Counted from the stretch's first letter, positions 49,826 through 58,131 are shown. The stretch is DNA of 64,000 nt from Pseudomonas paralcaligenes (GCF_019655855.1 NZ_BPFX01000003.1:507525-571524); one strand, 5' to 3'. Program-made: numbers and translations. The notes: generated by a model from the sequence alone, not told the origin.

Positions 49826-50790
49826 CTGCTCTTATTACCGACAACCCGGACATCCTCGACCTGCTGCCGCGCCTGGAAGCCGACGACGCCGGCGTGCGCC
49901 GCATCGCTCTGATCGAACTGGCCGACCTGGAAGACCCCGAGGGCCTGCCCTGGCTGACTCGCGCCCTGGCCGCCGACCCGGACGCCGACGTGCGCGCCGA
50001 GGCCGCGCGCCTGCTGGAGGCCTGGGAAGAACCCGAGGTGGTAGCCGCCCTGTGCGCCGCCCTGGCCGACGCCGACGAGGCGGTGCGCGCCGCCGCCGCG
50101 CAGAGCCTCTCCGAACTGAAGAGCGCCGAGGCGGGCCGGGTGATCCTGCCCTGGGTCGGCCATGCCGACGCCTTCGTCCGTGCCAGCGCGCTGCGCGCCC
50201 TGCGCGAACTGCGCCTGGCCGAGGCCGCGCCGCTGGCCCTGTCGGCGCTGGGCGACGGCGATGCCTTCGTCCGCCGCGAGGCGGTCGGCATCCTCGGCTG
50301 GCTCAAGCGCGGCGAGGCGCTGCCGGCGTTGGCGAGCCTGGCCAGCACCGACCCGGACACCGAAGTGCGCCGCGCCGCTACCGGCGCCCTCGGCCTGGCC
50401 AGCGACGCCAGCGTGCTGCCGGCCCTGCGCGCCGCGTTGCGTGACCGCGAATGGCAGGTGCGCGAGGAAGCCGCCACCACCCTCGGCAAGGTCGGCCAGA
50501 ACGATGCCGGCCCGGCGCTGGTCGAGGCCCTGGCCGACGGCTACTGGCAGGTGCGCCTGCGCGCCGCCCGTTCCCTTGGCAAGCTGCGTTTCGCCGGCGC
50601 GCTGAGCGCGCTGGTCGAGCTGCTCGGCCACAGCATCAGCAACCTGCGCAAGGAGGCGGCCCTGGCCCTCGGCGAGCTGGCCGACCCTGCCGCGCTGCCG
50701 GCGCTGCAGGCGGCGGAGAACGATGGTGACCCGGAAGTACGCAAGGCCGTGCGCATCGCCCTCGGCCAGTTGCAGGGCACGCCGCGATGA
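49822..50790 (+). CDS. HEAT-repeat protein
   Basis: The 322-residue all-helical protein is made of about ten PBS-lyase-type HEAT repeats of around 30 residues (for example DADVRAEAARLLEAW, DAFVRRE-AVGILGWL, EWQVREEAATTLGKV, NLRKEAALALGELADPAALP). There is no signal peptide, so it is cytoplasmic. Such repeats act as protein-binding scaffolds; some act on cofactor attachment or Fe-S enzyme maturation. It is coupled to the ATPase and DUF971 genes. The specific function is unknown. Confidence 0.88.
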   Translation: MTALITDNPDILDLLPRLEADDAGVRRIALIELADLEDPEGLPWLTRALAADPDADVRAEAARLLEAWEEPEVVAALCAALADADEAVRAAAAQSLSELKSAEAGRVILPWVGHADAFVRASALRALRELRLAEAAPLALSALGDGDAFVRREAVGILGWLKRGEALPALASLASTDPDTEVRRAATGALGLASDASVLPALRAALRDREWQVREEAATTLGKVGQNDAGPALVEALADGYWQVRLRAARSLGKLRFAGALSALVELLGHSISNLRKEAALALGELADPAALPALQAAENDGDPEVRKAVRIALGQLQGTPR

Positions 50791-51059
50791 ACGCGCCCAG
50801 CGCCCTGCGCAGCGCCGCCGGCCAACTGCGCCTGGAATGGCCGGACGGCCAGGTCAGCCAGCTCAGCCACGCCCGCCTGCGCGCCGCCTGCCCCTGCTCG
50901 CAGTGCCGCGCCGCGCGCCTGCACGGGCGCATCGACGCGGTGCCGGCCGAGGTGCGCCTGCGCGCCATCGGCCAGCAGGGCTATGGCGTGCAACTGGTGT
51001 TCAGCGATGGCCACGACAAGGGCATCTACCCCTGGAGCTACCTGCGCGAGCTGGCTTGA
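50787..51059 (+). CDS. DUF971 domain protein
   Basis: The 90-residue protein is a single DUF971 / GBBH-like N-terminal domain: LRLEWPDGQVSQLSHARLRA, CPCSQCRAAR (three cysteines, possible metal site), and the ending QLVFSDGHDKGIYPWSYLRE. DUF971 domains occur with Fe-S carriers and 2-oxoglutarate hydroxylases. It is the last gene of the cluster starting at 43580. Function unknown; Fe-S maturation of the flavoprotein/ferredoxin pair is possible. Confidence 0.9.
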   Translation: MNAPSALRSAAGQLRLEWPDGQVSQLSHARLRAACPCSQCRAARLHGRIDAVPAEVRLRAIGQQGYGVQLVFSDGHDKGIYPWSYLRELA

Positions 51060-51070
51060 GTGGTTGTCTT

Positions 51071-51122
51071 CGCGGGTTTCACCCGCCCTACGGTCCGCGG
51101 CGTAGGGCGGGTGAAACCCGCG
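51071..51122. repeat. 22-bp perfect hairpin (CGCGGGTTTCACCCGCCCTACG)
   Basis: Perfect arms lie at 51071-51092 and 51101-51122 around an 8-base loop, 11 bases after the DUF971 stop. It is the same family as 7628-7677. By position it may help end the AprAB/ABC transcript. Confidence 0.85.
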
Positions 51123-51179
51123 TTGCGTTCAACACGCTGAAACCGCCGCCGTAGCCCGGGTGCAATCCGGGAATGCCCC

Positions 51180-51245
51180 ACGAAATCTCATATTCAATAA
51201 AGTTTGATAAATAAAATTATTAATTATTTTTTAGTTATATGAGGC
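51180..51245 (+). promoter_or_regulatory. AT-rich promoter region of the encapsulin operon
   Basis: About 60 bases are over 80% A+T (TTGATAAATAAAATTATTAA and neighbours) in an otherwise very GC-rich segment, 75-140 bases before the rhodanese start. Such a block fits a promoter with a CysB- or LysR-type activator site, as expected for sulfur-starvation genes. No exact -35/-10 pair can be fixed. Confidence 0.55.
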
Positions 51246-51320
51246 CGAGCATAGAGTAGCCCTCAACGAGGCGGTGCAGACCTTCTGCCGACCCCGACTA
51301 GCCCACTAGAGGACTCGCCC

Positions 51321-51830
51321 ATGCCGGTTGTAGAAATCACCCCCAACACCCTTCGTCCCGCCAGCCTGCGCAGCGTGCTGGAGATCGCCAGCGGCGAGCT
51401 GCTGGCCCGCGGCCGTGCCCGTGGCGTCGAGCAGGGCAACGCCTACGCCGGCAGCCTGTACCCGCCGGAGGCCTGGGCCCTGGCCGAGGCCGGCGCCGTC
51501 ACCCTGGTGGACGTGCGCACCGCCGAGGAACTCAAGTACGTCGGCCGCGTGCCGGGCAGCGCCCACGTCGCCTGGCAGACCGGCCCGGCGCTGATCAAGA
51601 ACCCGCGCTTCCTGCGCGAACTGGAGAACAAGGCCGGCCGCGACCAGGTATTGGTGCTGCTGTGCCGCAGCGGCAAGCGCTCGGCCGCCGCCGCTAGGGC
51701 CGCCACCGAGGCCGGCTTCACCCAGGTGTTCAACGTGCTGGAAGGCTTCGAGGGCGACCTGGACGGCCAGCGGCAGCGCGGCGATACCGGCGGCTGGCGC
51801 CACTGGGGCCTGCCGTGGGTGCAGGACTGA
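51321..51830 (+). CDS. rhodanese-like sulfurtransferase
   Basis: The 169-residue single-domain rhodanese has active-site loop CRSGKRS with catalytic Cys115, VDVRTAEELKYVGRVPGSAH before it, and the closing WRHWGLPW. It should carry persulfide sulfur. It is the first gene of the encapsulin operon, where rhodaneses are a recurrent neighbour, and may take sulfur from or pass it to the cysteine desulfurase cargo. The start has a GAGGA at 51309-51313. Confidence 0.92.
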   Translation: MPVVEITPNTLRPASLRSVLEIASGELLARGRARGVEQGNAYAGSLYPPEAWALAEAGAVTLVDVRTAEELKYVGRVPGSAHVAWQTGPALIKNPRFLRELENKAGRDQVLVLLCRSGKRSAAAARAATEAGFTQVFNVLEGFEGDLDGQRQRGDTGGWRHWGLPWVQD

Positions 51831-51992
51831 GCGCGCGCAGGCGCCCGGAACCTGTCGCCAGCCGTCGCGGCCCAAACTCTGCGAGGCGGCGCGGGCGCGG
51901 TGCCCGATGATCATCCGGGGAGGTCGCTTCCCGGTCCGCCGCTGACGCGAGGCCGACGCACGGCAGACTTCCCACGGTCCCAAGGATTCCCC

Positions 51993-52970
51993 ATGTCCAA
52001 CAAGCTCTCCGCCGGCCTCGACGGCCTCATCCAGACCCCGACCGAGGCCGTGGCGAAGCCGGTCAACTGGCAGCTCGACCAGATCGTCGACCAGCTGCGC
52101 GCCGCCCGCGCCGAGTGGCGCAGCAGCACCGGCCGCGCCCGCGAGCTGGGCAGCCGCGAACTGCCGTCGCGCCAGGCCCTGGAGGTGATCTTCGCCGACC
52201 TCTGCGGCGCGCTGTTCCCCATGCGCCTCGGCCCCAGCGACCTGCGCCAGGAGAGCGAGGACTTCTACGTCGGCCACACCCTGGACAGCGCGCTCAACAG
52301 CCTGCTCGGCCAGGTGCGCCTGGAGCTGCGCCACGCCGCCCGCCAGCGCGGCGAGCCGGAGGAGGGCAGCGACGCCGACGCGGTGCAGATCGTGCGTGAC
52401 TTCGCCGCCGCGCTGCCGGGCCTGCGCCGCCTGCTCGACAGCGACGTGATCGCCGCCTATGCCGGTGACCCGGCCGCGCGCAGCGTGGACGAGGTGCTGC
52501 TGTGCTACCCCGGCATCCTCGCCGTCATCCACCACCGCCTGGCCCACCACCTGTACCGCGCCGGCCTGTCGCTGCTGGCGCGCATCGGCGCAGAGATCGC
52601 CCATTCGGCCACCGGCATCGACATCCACCCCGGCGCGCAGATCGGCCACAGCTTCTTCATCGACCACGGCACCGGCGTGGTGATCGGCGAGACGGCGGTG
52701 ATCGGCAACCGGGTGCGCATCTACCAGGCGGTGACCCTGGGCGCCAAGCGCTTCACCGCCGACGAGACGGGCCAGCTGCACAAGGGCCAGGCCCGCCATC
52801 CCATCGTCGAAGACGACGTGGTGATCTACGCCGGGGCCACCATCCTCGGCCGCATCACCATCGGCAAGGGCTCCACCATCGGTGGAAACGTCTGGCTGAC
52901 GCGCAGCGTGCCGCCCGGCAGCAACGTCACCCAGGCGAGCTTGCAACACCAGGCAGGCAACGCCGGGTAG
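51993..52970 (+). CDS. epsC: serine O-acetyltransferase (EpsC/CysE type)
   Basis: The 325-residue left-handed beta-helix acetyltransferase has an N-terminal helical domain (about 1-190) and hexapeptide repeats (DIHPGAQIGHSFFIDHGTGV, VIGETAVIGNRVRIYQAVTL, TIGKGSTIGGNVWL). It makes O-acetylserine, the precursor of cysteine, the substrate of the desulfurase. The start at 51993 has AAGGA upstream. It is longer at the N-terminus than housekeeping CysE, as are encapsulin-linked homologues. Confidence 0.92.
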   Translation: MSNKLSAGLDGLIQTPTEAVAKPVNWQLDQIVDQLRAARAEWRSSTGRARELGSRELPSRQALEVIFADLCGALFPMRLGPSDLRQESEDFYVGHTLDSALNSLLGQVRLELRHAARQRGEPEEGSDADAVQIVRDFAAALPGLRRLLDSDVIAAYAGDPAARSVDEVLLCYPGILAVIHHRLAHHLYRAGLSLLARIGAEIAHSATGIDIHPGAQIGHSFFIDHGTGVVIGETAVIGNRVRIYQAVTLGAKRFTADETGQLHKGQARHPIVEDDVVIYAGATILGRITIGKGSTIGGNVWLTRSVPPGSNVTQASLQHQAGNAG

Positions 52971-53073
52971 ACCCCGGCGGCCCTGCGGCCAACCTGCGCG
53001 CACACCCTCCACGGTCGCCCTCGCGGCGGCCGGCGGGCCTCTGCGCGCCATAAGAACGCAACAGGAGTGATTC

Positions 53074-54006
53074 ATGGCTGACAATCAGGATGTACGTCTG
53101 GCCCTCGGCGACAGTGCCGCCCGGCAGCTGGCGAACGCGACCAAGACCGTACCGCAACTTTCCACCATCACCCCGCGCTGGCTGGTCCACCTGCTGCAGT
53201 GGACGCCCGTGGAGGCGGGCATCTTCCGCCTGAACAAGGTGAAGAACCCGCTCAACGTGCAGGTCGCCTGTTCCCAGCGCGACGAGGCGGTGCTGCCGCA
53301 GACCTTCGTCGACTACGAGGAGGCGCCGCGCGAGTACTTCCTCAACGCGGTGACCACCATCCTCGACGTGCACACCCGCGTTTCCGACCTCTACAGCAGC
53401 CCGCACGACCAGATCCGCGAGCAGCTGCGCCTGACCATCGAGACGATCAAGGAGCGCCAGGAAAACGAGCTGATCAACAACCCCGAGTACGGCCTGCTGG
53501 CCAGCGTCGACCCGACCCAGCGCATCTCCACCCTGACCGGCGCGCCGACCCCGGACGACCTCGACGAACTGATCGCCAGGGTGTGGAAGGAGCCGGCCTT
53601 CTTCCTCGCCCACCCGCTGGCCATCACCGCCTTCGGTCGCGAGTGCACCCGCCGTGGCGTGCCGCCGCCCACCGTCAGCCTGTTCGGCTCGCAGTTCATC
53701 ACCTGGCGCGGCCTGCCGCTGATCCCGTCGGACAAGGTGCCGTTCGACGAGAACGGCAAGACCAAGATCCTCCTGCTGCGCGTGGGCGACAAGCGCCAGG
53801 GGGTGATCGGCCTGTACCAGCCGGGCGTGGCCGGCGAGCAGAGCCCGGGCCTGTCCGTGCGCTTCATGGGCATCAACCGCAACGCGATCGCGTCCTACCT
53901 GATCTCGCTGTACTGCTCCCTGGCGGTGCTGACCGAGGATGCCCTGGCTGTGCTCGATGACGTGGAGGTCGGCAAGTACCATGACTATCCAGATACCTAC
54001 AAGTGA
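53074..54006 (+). CDS. family 2A encapsulin shell protein (SrpI-like)
   Basis: The 310-residue HK97-fold capsid protein matches family 2A encapsulins (cyanobacterial SrpI; formerly annotated as a Crp-type or major membrane protein I). Landmarks are TPRWLVHLLQWTPVEAGIFR (residues 34-53), EYGLLASVDPTQRISTLTG, LFGSQFITWRGLPLIPSDKV and YCSLAVLTEDALAVLDDVEV. No cyclic-nucleotide domain (family 2B) is present. It should form an icosahedral cytoplasmic shell enclosing the downstream desulfurase. AGGAG precedes the start; it overlaps the desulfurase gene by 26 bases. Confidence 0.93.
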   Translation: MADNQDVRLALGDSAARQLANATKTVPQLSTITPRWLVHLLQWTPVEAGIFRLNKVKNPLNVQVACSQRDEAVLPQTFVDYEEAPREYFLNAVTTILDVHTRVSDLYSSPHDQIREQLRLTIETIKERQENELINNPEYGLLASVDPTQRISTLTGAPTPDDLDELIARVWKEPAFFLAHPLAITAFGRECTRRGVPPPTVSLFGSQFITWRGLPLIPSDKVPFDENGKTKILLLRVGDKRQGVIGLYQPGVAGEQSPGLSVRFMGINRNAIASYLISLYCSLAVLTEDALAVLDDVEVGKYHDYPDTYK

Positions 54007-55738
54007 ACCCCGGGCCGCCGGCCTGCCGGATCTGGACGGTCTGGCGCGGCTGGCCAACGAGCTGTTCTCGGCCAAGCCCGGGGAGGAGCCGCGCGGCTTC
54101 GATGCGCCGAACCTGAGCGCCCACGAGGCGCCGCTGGCGGCGACCCCGCCGGCGGGCACGGCGGACGGTCTCGACCTCGGCTCGCCGCAGGCCTACACGG
54201 CGGCGATTCCGCAGGTCTACCCCGGGGCCTCCATCGTCCAGTCGCCGGGTGGCGGCGGGGCGCCGGCGCCATCGAGCTACTACTTCGCCGACCAGGCGCC
54301 GCCCGTGGCTGCGCCGGCGGGGGAGGACCGCGTCTCCGCGCAGAGCCACGGTCTGCCCGGTGGCGATGAGTTGGGGCAGATCCTCCAGTCGATCCTCGCC
54401 GAGCCGGCGCCGGCAGCGCGCAGCCAACCTGGCGGTAGCGGGCAGTTCTACTTCCTCGACCAGGGCGGCGCGCCACGCCTGGAGAAGGCTCCGCAGCCGG
54501 GCGGCCAGCCGCAGGCCTCGGGCAGCTTCGACGTCAACGCCGTGCGCCGCGACTTCCCGATCCTGCAGGAGCGGGTCAACGGCAAGCCGCTGGTGTGGTT
54601 CGACAACGCCGCCACCACCCAGAAGCCGCGCCAGGTGATCGAGCGCATCAGTTATTTCTACGAGCACGAGAACTCCAACATCCACCGCGCCGCGCACGAA
54701 CTGGCGGCGCGTGCCACCGACGCCTACGAGGGCGCGCGAAGCAAGGTGCGGCGCTTTCTCGGCGCGCGCTCGGAGGAAGAGATCGTCTTCGTCCGTGGCG
54801 CCACCGAAGGCATCAACCTGATCGCCAACACCTTCGGCCGCAAGTTCATCGGCGCGGGCGACGAGATCATCGTTTCCCAACTGGAACACCACGCCAACAT
54901 CGTGCCCTGGCAGCAGCTGGCGGCCGAGGTGGGGGCGAAGATCCGGGTGATTCCGGTGGACGACACGGGGCAGATCATTCTCGAGGAGTACGCGAGATTG
55001 CTCTGCCCGCGCACCAAACTGGTGTCCGTCACCCAGGTCTCCAACGCCCTGGGCACCGTGACGCCGGTGGCCGAGATCATCGGCCTGGCCCATGCGGTCG
55101 GCGCGCGGGTGCTGGTGGACGGCGCCCAGTCGGTCTCGCACCTGCGGGTCAACGTGCAGGCGCTGGACGCCGACTTCTTCGTGTTCTCCGGGCACAAGAT
55201 CTTCGGCCCCACCGGCATCGGCGTGGTCTACGGCAAGAAGGACCTGCTGGAGCAACTGCCACCCTGGCAGGGCGGCGGCAACATGATCGCCGACGTGACC
55301 TTCGAGAAGACGGTGTACCAGCCGGCCCCGGCGCGCTTCGAGGCCGGCACCGGCAACATCGCCGACGCGGTGGGCCTGGGGGCGGCGCTGGACTACGTCG
55401 ACCGGCTGGGCCTGGAGAACATCCAGCGCTACGAGCACGACCTGCTGCAGTACGCCACCCGCGGCCTGGCACCGATCCCCGGGCTGCGCCTGATCGGCAC
55501 CGCGGCGCACAAGGCCAGCGTGCTGTCCTTCGTCCTCGACGGCTACCGCACCGAGGAAGTCGGCGCGGCGCTGAACCGCGAGGGCATCGCCGTACGCTCC
55601 GGCCACCACTGCGCGCAGCCGATCCTGCGCCGCTTCGGCGTGGAGGCCACGGTGCGCCCGTCGCTGGCCTTCTACAACACGGTGGACGAGATCGACCTGC
55701 TGGTGAGCACCGTGCAGCGCCTGGCCAACAGACGCTGA
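53981..55738 (+). CDS. encapsulin cargo cysteine desulfurase (SufS-like) with N-terminal encapsulation domain
   Basis: The 585-residue protein removes sulfur from cysteine as enzyme persulfide. Residues about 183-585 are a class II (SufS/CsdA) desulfurase: PLP lysine Lys406 (FSGHKIFGPTG), catalytic Cys544 (RSGHHCAQPI), LDGAQ-type VDGAQSVSH. Residues 1-182 are low-complexity, rich in Pro, Gly and Ala, with LDGLARLANELF and two aromatic motifs, SSYYFADQ (about 98-105) and QFYFLDQ (155-161), which probably bind the shell's inner face. The start at 53981 has GGAGG upstream. Followed by a terminator, so it ends the operon. Confidence 0.95.
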   Translation: MTIQIPTSEPRAAGLPDLDGLARLANELFSAKPGEEPRGFDAPNLSAHEAPLAATPPAGTADGLDLGSPQAYTAAIPQVYPGASIVQSPGGGGAPAPSSYYFADQAPPVAAPAGEDRVSAQSHGLPGGDELGQILQSILAEPAPAARSQPGGSGQFYFLDQGGAPRLEKAPQPGGQPQASGSFDVNAVRRDFPILQERVNGKPLVWFDNAATTQKPRQVIERISYFYEHENSNIHRAAHELAARATDAYEGARSKVRRFLGARSEEEIVFVRGATEGINLIANTFGRKFIGAGDEIIVSQLEHHANIVPWQQLAAEVGAKIRVIPVDDTGQIILEEYARLLCPRTKLVSVTQVSNALGTVTPVAEIIGLAHAVGARVLVDGAQSVSHLRVNVQALDADFFVFSGHKIFGPTGIGVVYGKKDLLEQLPPWQGGGNMIADVTFEKTVYQPAPARFEAGTGNIADAVGLGAALDYVDRLGLENIQRYEHDLLQYATRGLAPIPGLRLIGTAAHKASVLSFVLDGYRTEEVGAALNREGIAVRSGHHCAQPILRRFGVEATVRPSLAFYNTVDEIDLLVSTVQRLANRR

Positions 55739-55786
55739 ATCGCCCGTGCGCACCTCACGAGGGTGCGCTCGCGCAATGGAGATCAG

Positions 55787-55809
55787 CCCCGGCCGCGAGG
55801 CCGGGGTTT
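55787..55809 (+). terminator. intrinsic terminator of the encapsulin operon
   Basis: The 8-bp stem CCCCGGCC/GGCCGGGG with GCGA loop is followed by TTTCTT, 48 bases after the desulfurase stop. Confidence 0.88.
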
Positions 55810-55820
55810 CTTCCGCAGGA

Positions 55821-56342
55821 TCACCGGGGAACCTCCCAGGCCATCGCGCAACGGCTCCCCGGCGCGAAGCCCTGCGCGTACTCCGCCGCGAGCTGCTCCG
55901 CCAGCCGCCGATCCAGCGCCGCCGGCGGGATACGCCGGAAGCCCAGGCGCTCGTAGAACGGTGCGTTCCACGGCACCTCCGCGAAGGTCGTCAAGGTCAC
56001 GCAGCGCAGCCCCTCCGATTGTGCATATTCCATCGCCGCCTCCACCAGCCGGCGGCCCAGGCCGTTGCCCTGGCTGCCGTGGCGAACGGACACCTCATGC
56101 ACATGCAGCGCCTCGGCCTGCCGTTCCGCGCTGAGAAACCCGTGAATCCGCTTCGCATCGTCCACCGCCACCCAGCAGGTGGATTGCGTGATCGACAGAC
56201 GATGCCGCTCCACCGCCATCGGCTCCCCGTCGGCAAGCCAGTCCAAGTCCTCTATCGAGCGGAAGGCCAGGGCGGCGGAGCGCTCGACCTCGGGCAGGAG
56301 GTCGGCGTCGTCGAGGGTGGCGGGGCGGAGGGTGAAGGGCAT
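55821..56342 (-). CDS. GNAT-family N-acetyltransferase
   Basis: The 173-residue GNAT protein has its acetyl-CoA motif at about 91-101 (HGSQGNGLGRRLV) and the closing FYERLGFRRI. The substrate is unknown. It is convergent with the encapsulin operon and shares the terminator region. Nothing links it to sulfur metabolism. Confidence 0.88.
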   Translation of the reverse strand: MPFTLRPATLDDADLLPEVERSAALAFRSIEDLDWLADGEPMAVERHRLSITQSTCWVAVDDAKRIHGFLSAERQAEALHVHEVSVRHGSQGNGLGRRLVEAAMEYAQSEGLRCVTLTTFAEVPWNAPFYERLGFRRIPPAALDRRLAEQLAAEYAQGFAPGSRCAMAWEVPR

Positions 56343-56733
56343 GGGGTCTCAAGCGGAGCAGCTACAGGGTGGATGAGATACGGTTTTTTCCGGGCTTGTC
56401 GAGGTGGCGGTCGCTGTTCTTTCCGATGGAGTGAGTTTCGCAGGGGAGCAGCGCTGGCCACTGTTGCTCGGCAGGTGTGGATGCTGGCAAAGGCAGCTAT
56501 CGGCCATAGCTACTGCGGCCACAAGTGCACTCGCTGCTGTTCTGACGGGGCTACCGACGCATACGGGATGCTTGAGCGCTTGCCTGGTTCGGGTTCGGCA
56601 AAACGGTGGCCCCCTCGAACTCCAGGCTGTTCGGCATTGCCTGCGTAATGTCTTAAGATAGCCGGTTGCCGAAAGAACCGTCATGGCCATAGCCATGAAG
56701 GGCTTTCATTCTTTACAGACAAGTGTGGTGAAG
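56343..56733. other. gene-free stretch
   Basis: No convincing gene or recognised repeat lies here. Base composition is lower in GC than in the core genes to the left, and this continues through the next gene. It should contain the promoters of the two divergent GNAT genes. Confidence 0.5.
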
Positions 56734-57645
56734 ATGAACAAGCCTTTCATTTCGCTGTGCCCTGAAATTACTCGGGCACACGCGCTGACGCTGATGGACT
56801 GGTTGGAGGATGAGCGCGTCACCTGCTACCTGAGCGATTCGCGTCATACCTCACGCTTCATCGAGCAAGCCATCGATCGTACTCAATTACCGATCCTGAC
56901 CCATCTATTCAACCGGGGCGGCCGATTCTTCATGGCCTATGACCGGCATGACGCTCCGGTGGGTTTTGTCCGCCTCATCAAGACCGGGGCAAATTGCGAA
57001 ATAGTCCTGGTCATCGGAGACAGCGACAAATGGGGCCGAAACCTTGGCGCCAGCACGATCCGCGAAGGCATGAAACTGGCCTTCCTCGACATGCGGGCCG
57101 AAAAGCTCATCGCCAAGATCCACCCGGACAACGTGCGCTCGCTGAAAGCCTTTCTGAGCAGCGGCTTTCTGCTTGAGAGCGAAACGCCTTCATTGAAGTC
57201 CTTTTCCATGACGGCGGGGCGCTATCTCCAGTTCTTGCGGGAAGGCACCGTTGGCGACTCCACCAGGATCTACATCACTGAAATCGACAAAACCAGGCTC
57301 GAGAGTCTGATCGCGCTCGAGCAAGGCCCGGCCGTTGTTGAACTCGAACATGAGCTTGAACGCGCCATTGTCGTCAAGCCGCAGCAGGTGGCGTGCGATG
57401 TCGTCACGATGAACTCCAGGGCATTGCTGCAACTGGACGAAGAAGAGATCGAAGTGGCCTTGGTCTACCCGGAAGACGCAGACACCAACGCGGGGAAGCA
57501 TTCCGTGTGTTCCGATATCGGCGCTGCCATCCTGGGCTATCAGGAGGGGGACACCATCGACTGGCGAATTGCTGATCGGACCCGCCGGATTGCGATCAGG
57601 AAAGTGCTTTACCAGCCGGAGGCTGCGGGCCATTTCCACCTATGA
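56734..57645 (+). CDS. fusion of GNAT acetyltransferase and Rnk-like (nucleoside diphosphate kinase regulator) domain
   Basis: The 303-residue protein combines a GNAT fold (about residues 10-170; RGGRFFMAYDRHDAPVGFVR, KWGRNLGASTIREGMKLAF) with a C-terminal domain (about 175-300; ITEIDKTRLESLIAL, PVSMNS-like DVVTMNSRALLQLD, EVALVYPEDADTNAGKHSVC) of the Rnk/GreA-GreB C-terminal family. Rnk proteins bind RNA polymerase, so the fusion may place an acetyltransferase at the polymerase. The ATG at 56734 is chosen; 56683 is an alternative start. Lower GC than the neighbours suggests acquisition. Confidence 0.78.
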   Translation: MNKPFISLCPEITRAHALTLMDWLEDERVTCYLSDSRHTSRFIEQAIDRTQLPILTHLFNRGGRFFMAYDRHDAPVGFVRLIKTGANCEIVLVIGDSDKWGRNLGASTIREGMKLAFLDMRAEKLIAKIHPDNVRSLKAFLSSGFLLESETPSLKSFSMTAGRYLQFLREGTVGDSTRIYITEIDKTRLESLIALEQGPAVVELEHELERAIVVKPQQVACDVVTMNSRALLQLDEEEIEVALVYPEDADTNAGKHSVCSDIGAAILGYQEGDTIDWRIADRTRRIAIRKVLYQPEAAGHFHL

Positions 57646-57719
57646 TTGCGCCTTCAGCTCCGTGTTCGTCCATCAGCCGCGAGGATCCTCCAAAGGACGG
57701 AGCCTCGCTTTCCGTACAT

Positions 57720-58124
57720 GATGCGGACGTCTGCAAAGGCCGCGCCGTTAACTGTCTGTGACCGGGCTGATGTGGACCGGGAGCACGGCGATGCGCTGCT
57801 CGCCTATCGGGTCGATGGACAGCCCCTCACGTCGAAGACCGGCGAGGCGGGCGTACAACTCGCACGCCGTTCTCTGTCGCTGGCCGGACTGAACCTGACC
57901 TGGCAGCACGAGTTCGGCGACAGGAACCGCACGAGCAGGCACCGCTATTGCCGATCCGTACCTCTGTGGATGACTTCGAGTCGCGAGACCATGGGGTGGT
58001 CGGTGGCGGTGTCTCTCTCGCGTTGAGCGACAACCTGAGCGTGGCGCTCAGCGCGTCCACGACCTTCGCTGGCGATGACGGGCACCCGTATCAGGTCGGT
58101 ACTTCGCTCGACTATCGCTTCTAG
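57720..58124 (+). pseudogene. decayed autotransporter beta-barrel C-terminus
   Basis: One frame encodes SLAGLNLTWQHEFGDRNRT (up to about 57935), typical of autotransporter barrels. The homology then continues in another frame with GVSLALSDNLSVALSASTTF and ends GTSLDYRF at the TAG 58122-58124, with the terminal Phe of outer-membrane barrels. The frame change and the absence of an upstream passenger show a broken remnant. Its left edge is uncertain. Confidence 0.7.
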
Positions 58125-58131
58125 CTCCGCC

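Noticed and set aside
53074..54006. phage capsid gene (prophage)
   Set aside because: The HK97-fold protein has no phage neighbours (terminase, portal, protease); its neighbours are sulfur genes, so it is an encapsulin.
57646..58026. 126-residue open frame as an intact gene
   Set aside because: It starts at the previous stop, has no ribosome site, and its barrel homology jumps to another frame; treated as a pseudogene.
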